From JAAAOH01 sp041686235 (GTDB taxonomy: Bacteria > Spirochaetota > Spirochaetia > DSM-27196 > PWMO01): a stretch of DNA of 36,982 nt. Location: the NCBI GenBank assembly GCA_041686235.1, contig JAWLED010000021.1, positions 1 through 36,982 on the forward strand, read 5' to 3'. The notes beneath the pieces were generated by a model. That model did not search any database, was not told where the DNA came from, and worked only from the letters and a program-made list of their open reading frames with translations. Both the position numbers and the translations under genes were made by a program. The stretch's first letter is position 1, and every line of letters begins with the position of its first letter. Below, one piece after another: positions 25,430 through 32,404 of this stretch.

Positions 25430-26972
25430 TACAAGTATTCTTGTTCTCGGCGCCGGGGTCATGCAACTGCCGGCGCTCAATACCGCGCGACGGAACGGGT
25501 GGCATCTTATCGTCGCCGACGGGAACGAACATGCTGTCGGAAAAGATCTCGCCAACGCGTTTCATGTGGTCGACCTCAAAGACATCGACGGGTTGCTCGA
25601 GCTCGCCCGCGGGTACAAAGAGCGCGGCGCGCTCGACGGCGTTTTCACCGCCGGGACCGACTTCTCGGCCTCGGTGGCATACGTCGCCGAGCATCTCGGA
25701 CTCCCCGGACTGAGCTACGAGGCTGCACTGAACGCCACCGATAAGGCGCGCATGCGGCGTGTTCTCGCCGAGGCCGGCGTCCCGAGTCCCGGCTACCGCA
25801 TGGTTCAAAGCGCCGAGGATACTACCGTGTCGGAGGTGCCGCCGTTTCCGCTGGTGGTCAAGCCGGTCGACAACATGGGCGCGCGCGGTGTGCGTCGCGT
25901 CGAAGACCACGCGCAATTGCTCGAGGCCGTTTCGCAGGCGGTACAATTTTCGCGGTCGGGCCGCGTCATCATCGAGGAATACATCGACGGGCCGGAGTTC
26001 AGTATCGACGCGCTCGTAGTTGAGGGAACCCTCCATGTGTGCGGTATTGCCGACCGCCACATACGGTTCCCCCCCCATTTCATAGAAGTCGGACATACGA
26101 TCCCGACGCAACTCGACGAGCGCCAACAGCAGGAGATCGCCGAGGTTCTCGAGGCCGCCGCGGCGGCGCTCGGTATCCACAATGGGGCGGCCAAGGGTGA
26201 TATGTTCATGACCGATCGAGGAGCGGTCGTCGGGGAGGTAGCCGCGCGGCTCTCGGGCGGATATATGTCGGGCTGGACGTACCCCTACGCAAGCGATGTT
26301 CCGCTTACCGAGGCCGCAATGCGAATGGCGCTTGGAATGACGCCCGGAGATCTCAGCCCGAGGAAACACTGGACTGCCGCCGAGCGCGCGTCGGTCTCGA
26401 TACCGGGAACGGTTTCAACGGTGCATGGCCTCGACCGTTCTCAAGCCGAGCCGGGGCTCAAAGAGCTGTTCCAACGCGCGTATCCGGGAGATACCGTGGT
26501 GTTCCCGCGCAATAATACCGAAAAGTGCGCCAACGCAATCGCAGCGGCACCGGAGCGCGCGGAGGCGGTTGCCGCCGCCGAGGGGGCTATCTCCGAGCTC
26601 GTCTTTCGCTTGGAGCCCGGCTCTCCCGAAACGAAGGAGTTCCTCGCCGACGAGACGCAACCGGTAGCGTTTCGACTAAGCTCCCCCCGTAATCGAGAGG
26701 CATTGGAGCGCATGGGCGAGGGGAGTGCGAAACCGGGAATCCGCCGATACTACCCGCTTCCGGAACCGGCGGCGGAAACCGAGGTCGATTGGAACTACCG
26801 CAGCTTGGCCCGAACGCTGGAGATGCTGGAGCGGCTCACCGGGGTGCGCCCCGCAGAAGCAACAGAGGAGTCGGCACACGGGTCGCCGTTATGGCGCTCG
26901 ATTCTGAAAGGAGGGCTACAGGGGGCACTGTTCTATCTCGATACTCTAGATATGGGAGTATCGCGGTGGTGA
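25422..26972 (+). CDS. ATP-grasp ligase
   Basis: A 516-residue ATP-grasp enzyme, which activates a carboxylate as an acyl phosphate and joins it to an amine or similar nucleophile. The N-terminal Rossmann-like part begins ILVLGAGVMQLPALNTARRNGW. The ATP-grasp core shows FPLVVKPVDNMGARGVRRV, VIIEEYIDGPEFSIDALVV and the Mg-binding GEVAARLSGGYMSG. About 180 further residues follow, longer than the minimal core, and I cannot assign them. GAGGGGG precedes ATG 25422 by a few bases. Its stop overlaps the amidase start by seven bases. Relatives add amino acids to many small molecules; the neighbours suggest a sugar or cell-wall acceptor, which is inference. Confidence 0.85.
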   Translation: MSNTSILVLGAGVMQLPALNTARRNGWHLIVADGNEHAVGKDLANAFHVVDLKDIDGLLELARGYKERGALDGVFTAGTDFSASVAYVAEHLGLPGLSYEAALNATDKARMRRVLAEAGVPSPGYRMVQSAEDTTVSEVPPFPLVVKPVDNMGARGVRRVEDHAQLLEAVSQAVQFSRSGRVIIEEYIDGPEFSIDALVVEGTLHVCGIADRHIRFPPHFIEVGHTIPTQLDERQQQEIAEVLEAAAAALGIHNGAAKGDMFMTDRGAVVGEVAARLSGGYMSGWTYPYASDVPLTEAAMRMALGMTPGDLSPRKHWTAAERASVSIPGTVSTVHGLDRSQAEPGLKELFQRAYPGDTVVFPRNNTEKCANAIAAAPERAEAVAAAEGAISELVFRLEPGSPETKEFLADETQPVAFRLSSPRNREALERMGEGSAKPGIRRYYPLPEPAAETEVDWNYRSLARTLEMLERLTGVRPAEATEESAHGSPLWRSILKGGLQGALFYLDTLDMGVSRW

Positions 26973-28006
26973 GACGGTTCAAAAGGGAGATCCTCGTTCA
27001 GGCGATTATGGCCGCAATGCTCGCGGTCTTCGTTGTCCCCGTTGCGGCAGCGGACTCGGTTCCGCTGGGCCAAGTCCTCGATCGGACCGGCGCGAAACTG
27101 GCGTGGGACGCATACCTCGATCGCGGGACACTCTCGCGGGGAACAACAATGCTGAGCTTCTCGCCCGGACGACGGTCGGCGGTGCTCAACGGGACCGAGA
27201 CCGTGTTCTTGGGCGAGATAGAGGCGCGAGAGGGAGGGGTGTACTTCAGCGAAGAAGCCGTTTCCCGTCTCGAGTCGGTGTTTTCGCCCCCCGAGCGCTC
27301 GGAAGACCAGCGTTATGTCACCGCAATCTTTATCGACCCGGGGCACGGCGGGAAGGACCCCGGCACCGTAGGAACCCATACGATCGACGGCGAAAAAGTG
27401 GTGTTGCACGAAAAAGACATCGTTCTCGAGGTATCGAAGCGTCTGCGAGACCGGCTTGCACAACGGTATCCGGACAAAGAGGTGATTCTTTCACGGGACT
27501 CCGACGAGTACCTCACTCTCGAAGAACGCACCGAGCGGGCGAACGAGGTGGACGTTGCGAAAAACGAGGCCATCATCTATCTCTCCATCCATGCCAATGC
27601 TTCGCTCAACCGCGAGGCGAAGGGGTTCGAGGTATGGTACTTGCCGCCGGAATACCGGCGCCGGAACCTCGTCGATTCGAAGAACGCCGGAGTGAACGAC
27701 CCGGACGTCCTCAATATTCTCAATACCATTCGAGAAGAGGAGCTCACGATAGAAAGTGTGCTCCTTGCGCAGAACATAGTCACGGAACTTGATCGGCAGG
27801 TAGGTGACGTTTCGGGAAACCGAGGCATAAAGGAGGAATCGTGGTACGTCGTTAGAAACGCCAAAATGCCTTCCGTCCTCGTAGAGCTCGGGTTTGTCAC
27901 GAACCCGGATGAAGCGCAGAACCTACAAAAGAGCGATTACTTGAACAAGCTCGCGAACGGCATATATAATGGGCTCATTACCTTTGTGACCGGTTTCGAG
28001 GAGTAG
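26966..28006 (+). CDS. N-acetylmuramoyl-L-alanine amidase (Amidase_3)
   Basis: A 346-residue exported zinc amidase that cuts the bond between muramic acid and the peptide stem of peptidoglycan. The Amidase_3 zinc site is complete: FIDPGHGGKD (His near 127), VVLHEKDIV (Glu near 149), LSIHANAS (His near 208), with the catalytic Glu in VLVELGFVTN (near 306). Residues 1-30 form a signal peptide (ILVQAIMAAMLAVFVVPVAAA). Residues about 30-115 resemble an AMIN-like beta region. Start is GTG 26966, seven bases after GGGAG; a second GTG follows directly. Its stop abuts the GerMN gene. I recall the same amidase next to flaA in treponemes, so the context looks conserved. Confidence 0.92.
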   Translation: MVRRFKREILVQAIMAAMLAVFVVPVAAADSVPLGQVLDRTGAKLAWDAYLDRGTLSRGTTMLSFSPGRRSAVLNGTETVFLGEIEAREGGVYFSEEAVSRLESVFSPPERSEDQRYVTAIFIDPGHGGKDPGTVGTHTIDGEKVVLHEKDIVLEVSKRLRDRLAQRYPDKEVILSRDSDEYLTLEERTERANEVDVAKNEAIIYLSIHANASLNREAKGFEVWYLPPEYRRRNLVDSKNAGVNDPDVLNILNTIREEELTIESVLLAQNIVTELDRQVGDVSGNRGIKEESWYVVRNAKMPSVLVELGFVTNPDEAQNLQKSDYLNKLANGIYNGLITFVTGFEE

Positions 28007-28519
28007 ATGCCAAGAGTAAAAATCGAGAATTCCATCGACCGCTTCATCGTTGTTGCCGCAGTTTTACTCTTCTCGACCTTTGCAATTTCTCTGGTGCTCT
28101 TTTTCGTGTTCGAGGCGGATCGGGTGGAGCGTGTTCTATTTTTCCCCGGAAACATTTCGCAAGATATCTTCGGAGAAGAACGGGTGCTCAGAAACTACTC
28201 GGATACCGAGAGGGACATGCGGTTGCTGGTCGAGGAAACCATTCTCGGCCCGACATCCCTCTACCGGTCGAGGGTGCTGCCCAAACAGACCGAAATACAA
28301 CTGTTTATGCTTCGCGGTGACGTTGCGTACATCGACCTCAGTCGTGAAGCGTTGTCCGAGGACGGAGACGTGCATATCGATTTCGATGTGGCCGAATCCC
28401 TTTTGAGGCGTGCGCTGCATTTCAACTTTCGTTCTCTCGATGAGGTCGTCATAACCGTGGATGGGCAGCTTCCGGGTGAGCCGCGATTCACAATTGAAAA
28501 CCGCCAAAATGAGGCATAA
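28007..28519 (+). CDS. Membrane-anchored GerMN-domain protein
   Basis: A 170-residue protein with one N-terminal membrane helix (about 13-35, FIVVAAVLLFSTFAISLVLF) and an extracytoplasmic GerMN-type domain. The domain is recognised from RLLVEETILGPTS, AYIDLSREAL and the ALHFNFRSLDEVVITVDGQL ending. GerMN domains occur in spore-germination and cell-division proteins and are thought to bind peptidoglycan-associated partners. It directly follows the amidase (stop and start adjacent) with GAGGAG upstream, so the two are probably made and used together. It lies just before the flaA promoter. Confidence 0.8.
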   Translation: MPRVKIENSIDRFIVVAAVLLFSTFAISLVLFFVFEADRVERVLFFPGNISQDIFGEERVLRNYSDTERDMRLLVEETILGPTSLYRSRVLPKQTEIQLFMLRGDVAYIDLSREALSEDGDVHIDFDVAESLLRRALHFNFRSLDEVVITVDGQLPGEPRFTIENRQNEA

Positions 28520-28537
28520 CTGTAATCCACAAAAAAG

Positions 28538-28565
28538 TTGACAAACGGTCGTGCTTTCGTATAAT
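28538..28565 (+). promoter_or_regulatory. Consensus sigma-70 promoter for flaA
   Basis: A perfect TTGACA (28538-28543) and a perfect TATAAT (28560-28565) with a 16-base spacer. The predicted start near 28572 gives a leader of about 44 bases containing the AAGGAG ribosome site. Use of the housekeeping sigma factor for flaA fits what is known of spirochaete flaA genes. Confidence 0.8.
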
Positions 28566-28615
28566 TGGAGAGTGTAGATGACTTCGTGTCAAACCGAAAA
28601 AAGAAGGAGCTGGGA

Positions 28616-29656
28616 ATGAGACGGTCCTTGATACTATTTATTGCGGTCCTCACCTGCTTTGCGATGCCGGCCCTAGCCGAAGAATCAACGCTGATCGACT
28701 TTTCGGAGTTGGTCGCAGATTATCCGGAAGAAGCACCGGTAAACGACCGTGACACCTTACTTGATTTCAGTGACCAGGCAAGCACCGTTTTCACTGAAGA
28801 AGAAAAACGGGAGATGAAGTCTTCTCTTGCCATCGAACAATGGGAGATCGACCTTTCCTCTTCGTCGGAGTTTACCGAGACACTGCGAAACTCCAGCGTC
28901 AAGCAAGCGTTCGTTCGCGACGACGCCGATCAGTTTGGTGGTGAAGCGGTTCTCGGCGTGCGCGCGTTTTTTCCGGAAGCCTCGTATAACGGCTGGGCAC
29001 TGGTAAGGCCGCCGTTTGAGATTCCCGCGTATACGGATCCCACGGAAGTGGCCGAGGACGGCTCGTTGACCACTCCGCAGGACGCCGAAGGCACCGGCGA
29101 CAAATACGTCGGGCGGGGTGTCGTAAAGAATGTCGGTACGTTGAAATCTCTTTCGTTGAACGCCCATGGCCTGAACTTTCCCCACGGCGTGAGCGTGATC
29201 CTGAAGGATCAGAACAACGAGGAGCAGGAGATCTTCCTCGGTAACATGAACTTTCAAGGGTGGCGCCGGCTCGAGTGGGAGAACCCCAACTACATCAGCG
29301 AAGTTCGCGACCGTGAGCTACGGACCTTCCCAATGTACCCGAATCTGCAGCCCATGCGAAAGCTGGTCGGTATTCGCATTTATCGAGACGGCGAAATGGA
29401 AGGCGGAGATTTTGTCGGGTACTTCAAGGACATAAATATTACCTACGACCTTGCAACGCTCGACACCGAAGGCGACATCGACAACGAGCAGGTGTGGGGC
29501 ATTCTCCAGGAGCGCGAAGCTGCCCGCCGACAGGCGGAGCTCCGACGGCTTGGTAACACCCAGATACTTCGCTACCTCGAGCGTCTGAAGCAAGATCAAA
29601 GCGATGCGGAGCAGCAGGAAGCGGCTGTAGAAGAGGAAGGCGGAGAAGAAGAGTAG
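28616..29656 (+). CDS. flaA: Flagellar filament outer layer (sheath) protein FlaA
   Basis: A 346-residue exported protein forming the outer layer of the periplasmic flagellar filament around the FlaB core in spirochaetes. A signal peptide (MRRSLILFIAVLTCFAMPALA) is followed by the FlaA domain: ESTLIDFSELV at the mature start, WEIDLSSSSEF, LGVRAFFPEASYNGWALVRP, YVGRGVVKNVGTLKSLSLN, GWRRLEWENPNYI and FVGYFKDINITYD. The last 50 residues (from EREAARRQAELRRL) are an acidic, helical extension. AAGGAG sits six bases before the ATG. It has its own consensus promoter and follows the amidase-GerMN pair. The next intrinsic terminator downstream is at 30026, after the assembly gap. Whether this is FlaA1 or FlaA2 cannot be decided here. 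Confidence 0.93.
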   Translation: MRRSLILFIAVLTCFAMPALAEESTLIDFSELVADYPEEAPVNDRDTLLDFSDQASTVFTEEEKREMKSSLAIEQWEIDLSSSSEFTETLRNSSVKQAFVRDDADQFGGEAVLGVRAFFPEASYNGWALVRPPFEIPAYTDPTEVAEDGSLTTPQDAEGTGDKYVGRGVVKNVGTLKSLSLNAHGLNFPHGVSVILKDQNNEEQEIFLGNMNFQGWRRLEWENPNYISEVRDRELRTFPMYPNLQPMRKLVGIRIYRDGEMEGGDFVGYFKDINITYDLATLDTEGDIDNEQVWGILQEREAARRQAELRRLGNTQILRYLERLKQDQSDAEQQEAAVEEEGGEEE

Positions 29657-29671
29657 CCATAAAAAGTGGCT

Positions 29672-29770
29672 GCTGCCGCCGTCTTGTGCACGACCGAAGA
29701 CAGACGGGCAGCCGGTGTCGCCGAGCGCACCTGGGGTGTAGACGGCATCCGGCTGCGGGGCGTGCCCCGC
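29672..29770. repeat. 99-base direct repeat, left copy
   Basis: Identical to 29871-29969 over all 99 bases and ending exactly at the gap. It contains an 8-base inverted repeat (GCAGCCGG at 29708, CCGGCTGC at 29749) and ends in a tight GC hairpin (29755-29760 with 29765-29770). It may be a true repeat or a shared contig end. Confidence 0.9.
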
Positions 29771-29870
29771 NNNNNNNNNNNNNNNNNNNNNNNNNNNNNN
29801 NNNNNNNNNNNNNNNNNNNNNNNNNNNNNNNNNNNNNNNNNNNNNNNNNNNNNNNNNNNNNNNNNNNNNN
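29771..29870. other. Assembly gap (100 N)
   Basis: Exactly 100 undetermined bases, the usual placeholder for a scaffold gap of unknown size. Both edges are the same 99-base segment, so the true distance could be zero, negative (overlapping contigs) or several repeat units. Confidence 0.98.
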
Positions 29871-29969
29871 GCTGCCGCCGTCTTGTGCACGACCGAAGAC
29901 AGACGGGCAGCCGGTGTCGCCGAGCGCACCTGGGGTGTAGACGGCATCCGGCTGCGGGGCGTGCCCCGC
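29871..29969. repeat. 99-base direct repeat, right copy
   Basis: Starts at the first base after the gap and is identical to 29672-29770. The sequence continues uninterrupted into the 16-base repeat array. Confidence 0.9.
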
Positions 29970-30013
29970 GCAGAAAAGCTTCCGCACAGGAAAGCTCCCG
30001 CACAGAAAAGCGG
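29966..30013. repeat. 16-base imperfect tandem repeat, three copies
   Basis: Three head-to-tail 16-base units at 29966-29981, 29982-29997 and 29998-30013, each of the form CCGCRCAGRAAAGCNN. They begin inside the last bases of the 99-base repeat. Confidence 0.75.
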
Positions 30014-30025
30014 CTAAAGATAAGA

Positions 30026-30055
30026 GGCCACCCAACCCGGGGTGGCCTTTTGTTT
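30026..30055 (+). terminator. Strong Rho-independent terminator
   Basis: GGCCACCC (30026-30033) pairs perfectly with GGGTGGCC (30040-30047) across a six-base loop, followed by TTTTGTTT. It reads in the flaA direction and is the only good intrinsic terminator I see in the window. Confidence 0.88.
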
Positions 30056-30081
30056 GGTGCGCCCGCCGGGGACGGTATCGC

Positions 30082-30171
30082 CCGCGGACGGCGACCACCC
30101 GCGGACGGCGACCACCCGCGGACGGCGACCACCCGCGGACGGCGACCACCCGCGGACGGCGACCACCCGCG
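30082..30171. repeat. 17-base tandem repeat, five full copies
   Basis: The unit CCGCGGACGGCGACCAC is repeated exactly at 30082, 30099, 30116, 30133 and 30150, with a short partial sixth copy from 30167. The copies are contiguous, with no unique spacers, so this is a minisatellite and not a CRISPR array. Seventeen is not a multiple of three, so it is not a peptide repeat. Confidence 0.95.
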
Positions 30172-30253
30172 AAGGGCGCTATTGGGGCCCCGGGACTACG
30201 CGGACGTAAGGGGTGTTTGTCTGCCCTACGCGGGAGGGGAGTAGGAAACGTAC

Positions 30254-31159
30254 TTAGAGGCTTACCGTGAAGCCGAGTTGGGCACGGAAAAAGTAGCGGT
30301 CGGGCTCGACCTCCCCGAGGAGGTCTTCGCGGCCGAAGACGTAGACCCCGTTCTCGAGGCTTGCATTGAGTCGAACTTGGCTGTCCACGCGGTACGTGAT
30401 GCCCGGGGTGAAGATACCGGCTCCGAAAGCGTGCTTGGCGCCGTCGCGAAACTCGCGTAGCTCGTTTCGAAGCGCGAAGCGCAGCAGTATCCGATAGGGG
30501 ATATTTTTGCGGAAAACTTCCGTTTGTACCGCATACTCTCTTCGACGGTCTTCGCTTCTCCGGTCTCCGTCGGTGGTAAACAGCGAGGCGCGTTCATACT
30601 CGAAACTGGTAATGATATTGGGCAAATAGAAGCCGGCACGAGCGTCGAGGCGAAATTGACGAAAGTCGTCTGTCTTGGTCGAAAGCTCCGGATCGAGCGT
30701 TATATCGGAACGCAGCGACACGAATCCCGCTTCCCAGAGCTCCGTCCGGAGCTTGGTGGTGACTCCGGGTTTTACGACCTCCGGGTTGTCGAAATCCACG
30801 AAAAAGCCGAGAAACGGGCCTGCGGCAACCTCGATTGTTTGACCTTCGTACCCGAATGTAAGTGCAAACGTATTGCTGAGAATTCTGTCGTGTTCGAACG
30901 TACCGGAGATGATAAAGCCGTCGAGCACGGTTTCCGAAAGAGTCAGGTGGCCGTCGGGTAGGAACGTCCCTCCGCCGAGGTCCGAATCTTCGGATTGGCG
31001 GTCAAAAAAGAAGCCGATGTTGCCGGCCCCGACCGATGCGTCGACTTCGAGCGCCCGGGCCCTCTCTGCGGGAACTACGATGAGGGTGAGGGCGCCGAGA
31101 AGCGCCGCAATAGTTGCCAATGAGATCGTGACCGGTTTAGAACGCTGTGCGTATGCCAA
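30254..31159 (-). CDS. Predicted outer membrane beta-barrel protein (second gene of pair)
   Basis: A 301-residue exported protein, family not recognised. After a signal peptide (hydrophobic core LATIAALLGALTLIVV, cleavage near ARA-LEV) the whole chain is alternating amphipathic strands with Gly and aromatic residues, ending in RAQLGFTVSL. Such an ending suits recognition by the outer membrane assembly machinery, though the last residue is Leu rather than Phe. I place the start at TTG 31159 because GAGGG lies about six bases upstream and a good signal peptide follows; the start overlaps the end of the upstream gene by 23 bases. With that gene it forms a pair of different barrel-like proteins, probably co-transcribed. 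Role unknown. Confidence 0.72.
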   Translation of the reverse strand: MAYAQRSKPVTISLATIAALLGALTLIVVPAERARALEVDASVGAGNIGFFFDRQSEDSDLGGGTFLPDGHLTLSETVLDGFIISGTFEHDRILSNTFALTFGYEGQTIEVAAGPFLGFFVDFDNPEVVKPGVTTKLRTELWEAGFVSLRSDITLDPELSTKTDDFRQFRLDARAGFYLPNIITSFEYERASLFTTDGDRRSEDRRREYAVQTEVFRKNIPYRILLRFALRNELREFRDGAKHAFGAGIFTPGITYRVDSQVRLNASLENGVYVFGREDLLGEVEPDRYFFRAQLGFTVSL

Positions 31160-32291
31160 GATATCCCTCAAAAGAATCTGCGTATTCGAACGGGTAGACG
31201 GTGGCCCGCACGAGGAAGTCCCACACGACACCGGCGGTAGTTACCGATATAAAGGGTGCGGTATCTACCTCGAGTTGTTCATCGGTTTCCGGCCGGTAAT
31301 GGAGGCCGGTCTCGAGGCCGCCCCGTACCCGAGTCTGCTCGTAGTCTCCAAACTGGAAACGGAGATTAGAATCGAGCGTGCCCGTTTCTCCGGTAGTGAC
31401 GTGGTTATGATACACCGGGTGCCAAAACAGTGTCAGGGTGACCGAAAAGAGGTTCAATCGAACCCTGGGCTCAAACAAAAAGTAGAAGTCATCGAGAGTT
31501 ATGTCGTCATCGCTCAGCGGGTCATAGCGCGGTAAGCCGAACTGCGTGAAGAACTCGCCGACCGTCCCCGTGTCGAAAAACGCCATCATGCCGCCACGGT
31601 AGAGCCCGGCTTCCGCTTGCGGGTAGGTCGCCCCTGCGAAGAGCTCCGCTTTGATGTGGTCGCTGTTGAGCTGCACCCGAGCATCGGAGGAGTAGGTGCC
31701 CGGCTCGAACCTCAGGTCCTGGTAGGTGTAGGTGGAAAATGCAAGGGTATCTCCGATGGGTTCGGTAGCAAGCTTTGCACCGGTACCTGCGACTTCGTAC
31801 AGACCCTCGTAGATTGTTCCCTCATAGGCGTAGAGCGGCCCACGGTAATGGGTTGCAAACTGTTTTGTGCCGAAGAGCCGGGGAAAGTCATCTCCCGAGG
31901 CAAAGGTATCGGTGGTTCCCACGAAATAGGTAAGCGACAACGGCGAGTTAAAGAGCCGCTTCACCGTAGCTTCGGCATATTCGAGCGCAAGATACCGATC
32001 GAGTGCCCGCTCGGTATCCGCAGCGGTCAAGATCTCGGTGTTTCGGCTGTCTTCGACGATTGGGTCCTGTATTGAAAGACCCAGACCGCCGCCGTACTTA
32101 TAGCCTCCCTCTACGCGGACGTCGATATCGGCGCGTGTGGCGAGCAATAGGGAGCCGTCTGACGGGTATCCGAGGGTGAGAAGCTCGAACTTCGGTACCA
32201 CGAGGTCGGCTGCCCCTGCCGCGGACGTGGTCAGAAAGAAGAGGAGCACTGCGAAAAAAGCTGTGTGCGTGCGACGATTGTTTCGAATCAC
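31137..32291 (-). CDS. Predicted outer membrane beta-barrel protein (first gene of pair)
   Basis: A 384-residue exported protein of unrecognised family. The signal peptide (TAFFAVLLFFLTTSAAGAA) is followed by strand-rich sequence such as LSLTYFVGTTDTF, VRLNLFSVTLTLFWHPVY and LRFQFGDYEQTRVRGGLETG, and it ends GYLGIRTAF with the terminal Phe expected of outer membrane barrels. I chose GTG 32291, which has GAGG about five bases upstream; another in-frame GTG at 32330 lacks a ribosome site and adds 13 basic residues. It is divergent from cheA across about 113 bases that hold an inverted repeat. It may be a porin or surface protein; no ligand can be inferred. Confidence 0.72.
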   Translation of the reverse strand: MIRNNRRTHTAFFAVLLFFLTTSAAGAADLVVPKFELLTLGYPSDGSLLLATRADIDVRVEGGYKYGGGLGLSIQDPIVEDSRNTEILTAADTERALDRYLALEYAEATVKRLFNSPLSLTYFVGTTDTFASGDDFPRLFGTKQFATHYRGPLYAYEGTIYEGLYEVAGTGAKLATEPIGDTLAFSTYTYQDLRFEPGTYSSDARVQLNSDHIKAELFAGATYPQAEAGLYRGGMMAFFDTGTVGEFFTQFGLPRYDPLSDDDITLDDFYFLFEPRVRLNLFSVTLTLFWHPVYHNHVTTGETGTLDSNLRFQFGDYEQTRVRGGLETGLHYRPETDEQLEVDTAPFISVTTAGVVWDFLVRATVYPFEYADSFEGYLGIRTAF

Positions 32292-32335
32292 TGTAACCTC
32301 GATTCTATTTCTTTTTCGGACAAATAGCACGAGTG

Positions 32336-32371
32336 GTCAAGTCGGTATTTTGCAGAATCCGCGGACTTGAC
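32336..32371. promoter_or_regulatory. Inverted repeat in the divergent cheA / outer membrane gene spacer
   Basis: GTCAAGTC (32336-32343) and GACTTGAC (32364-32371) are perfect 8-base inverted copies separated by 20 bases. Their position midway between two divergent starts suits an operator or a transcript hairpin. TTGACT inside the right arm could double as a -35 box for cheA, but no good -10 follows. Confidence 0.4.
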
Positions 32372-32404
32372 TTTAGAAGGTTTTTCGACAAAAATTGCGG
32401 TCGG

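Larger units (their letters stand above)
29657..30253. other. Repeat-rich gene-free spacer between flaA and a convergent outer membrane gene
   Basis: About 600 bases without a believable gene. In order it holds a weak hairpin just after flaA, two identical 99-base segments flanking the 100-base gap, a three-copy 16-base repeat, a strong intrinsic terminator and a five-copy 17-base repeat. The final 80 bases (30172-30253) are GC-rich with no clear element. Open frames here cross the N run or the repeats and are rejected. Confidence 0.8.

Noticed and set aside
25122..26369. A 415-codon open frame antisense to the PseG fusion and ATP-grasp genes
   Set aside because: It is the shadow of GC-rich coding sequence. 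The plus-strand frames carry clear methyltransferase and ATP-grasp motifs, while this frame has none and no ribosome site.
30082..30171. Possible CRISPR array
   Set aside because: The 17-base units are directly contiguous without unique spacers, and no cas gene is in the window.
29439..30244. Several open frames across the N run and repeats, on both strands
   Set aside because: They exist only because N codons are not stops and because the GC-rich repeats lack stops; none resembles a protein.
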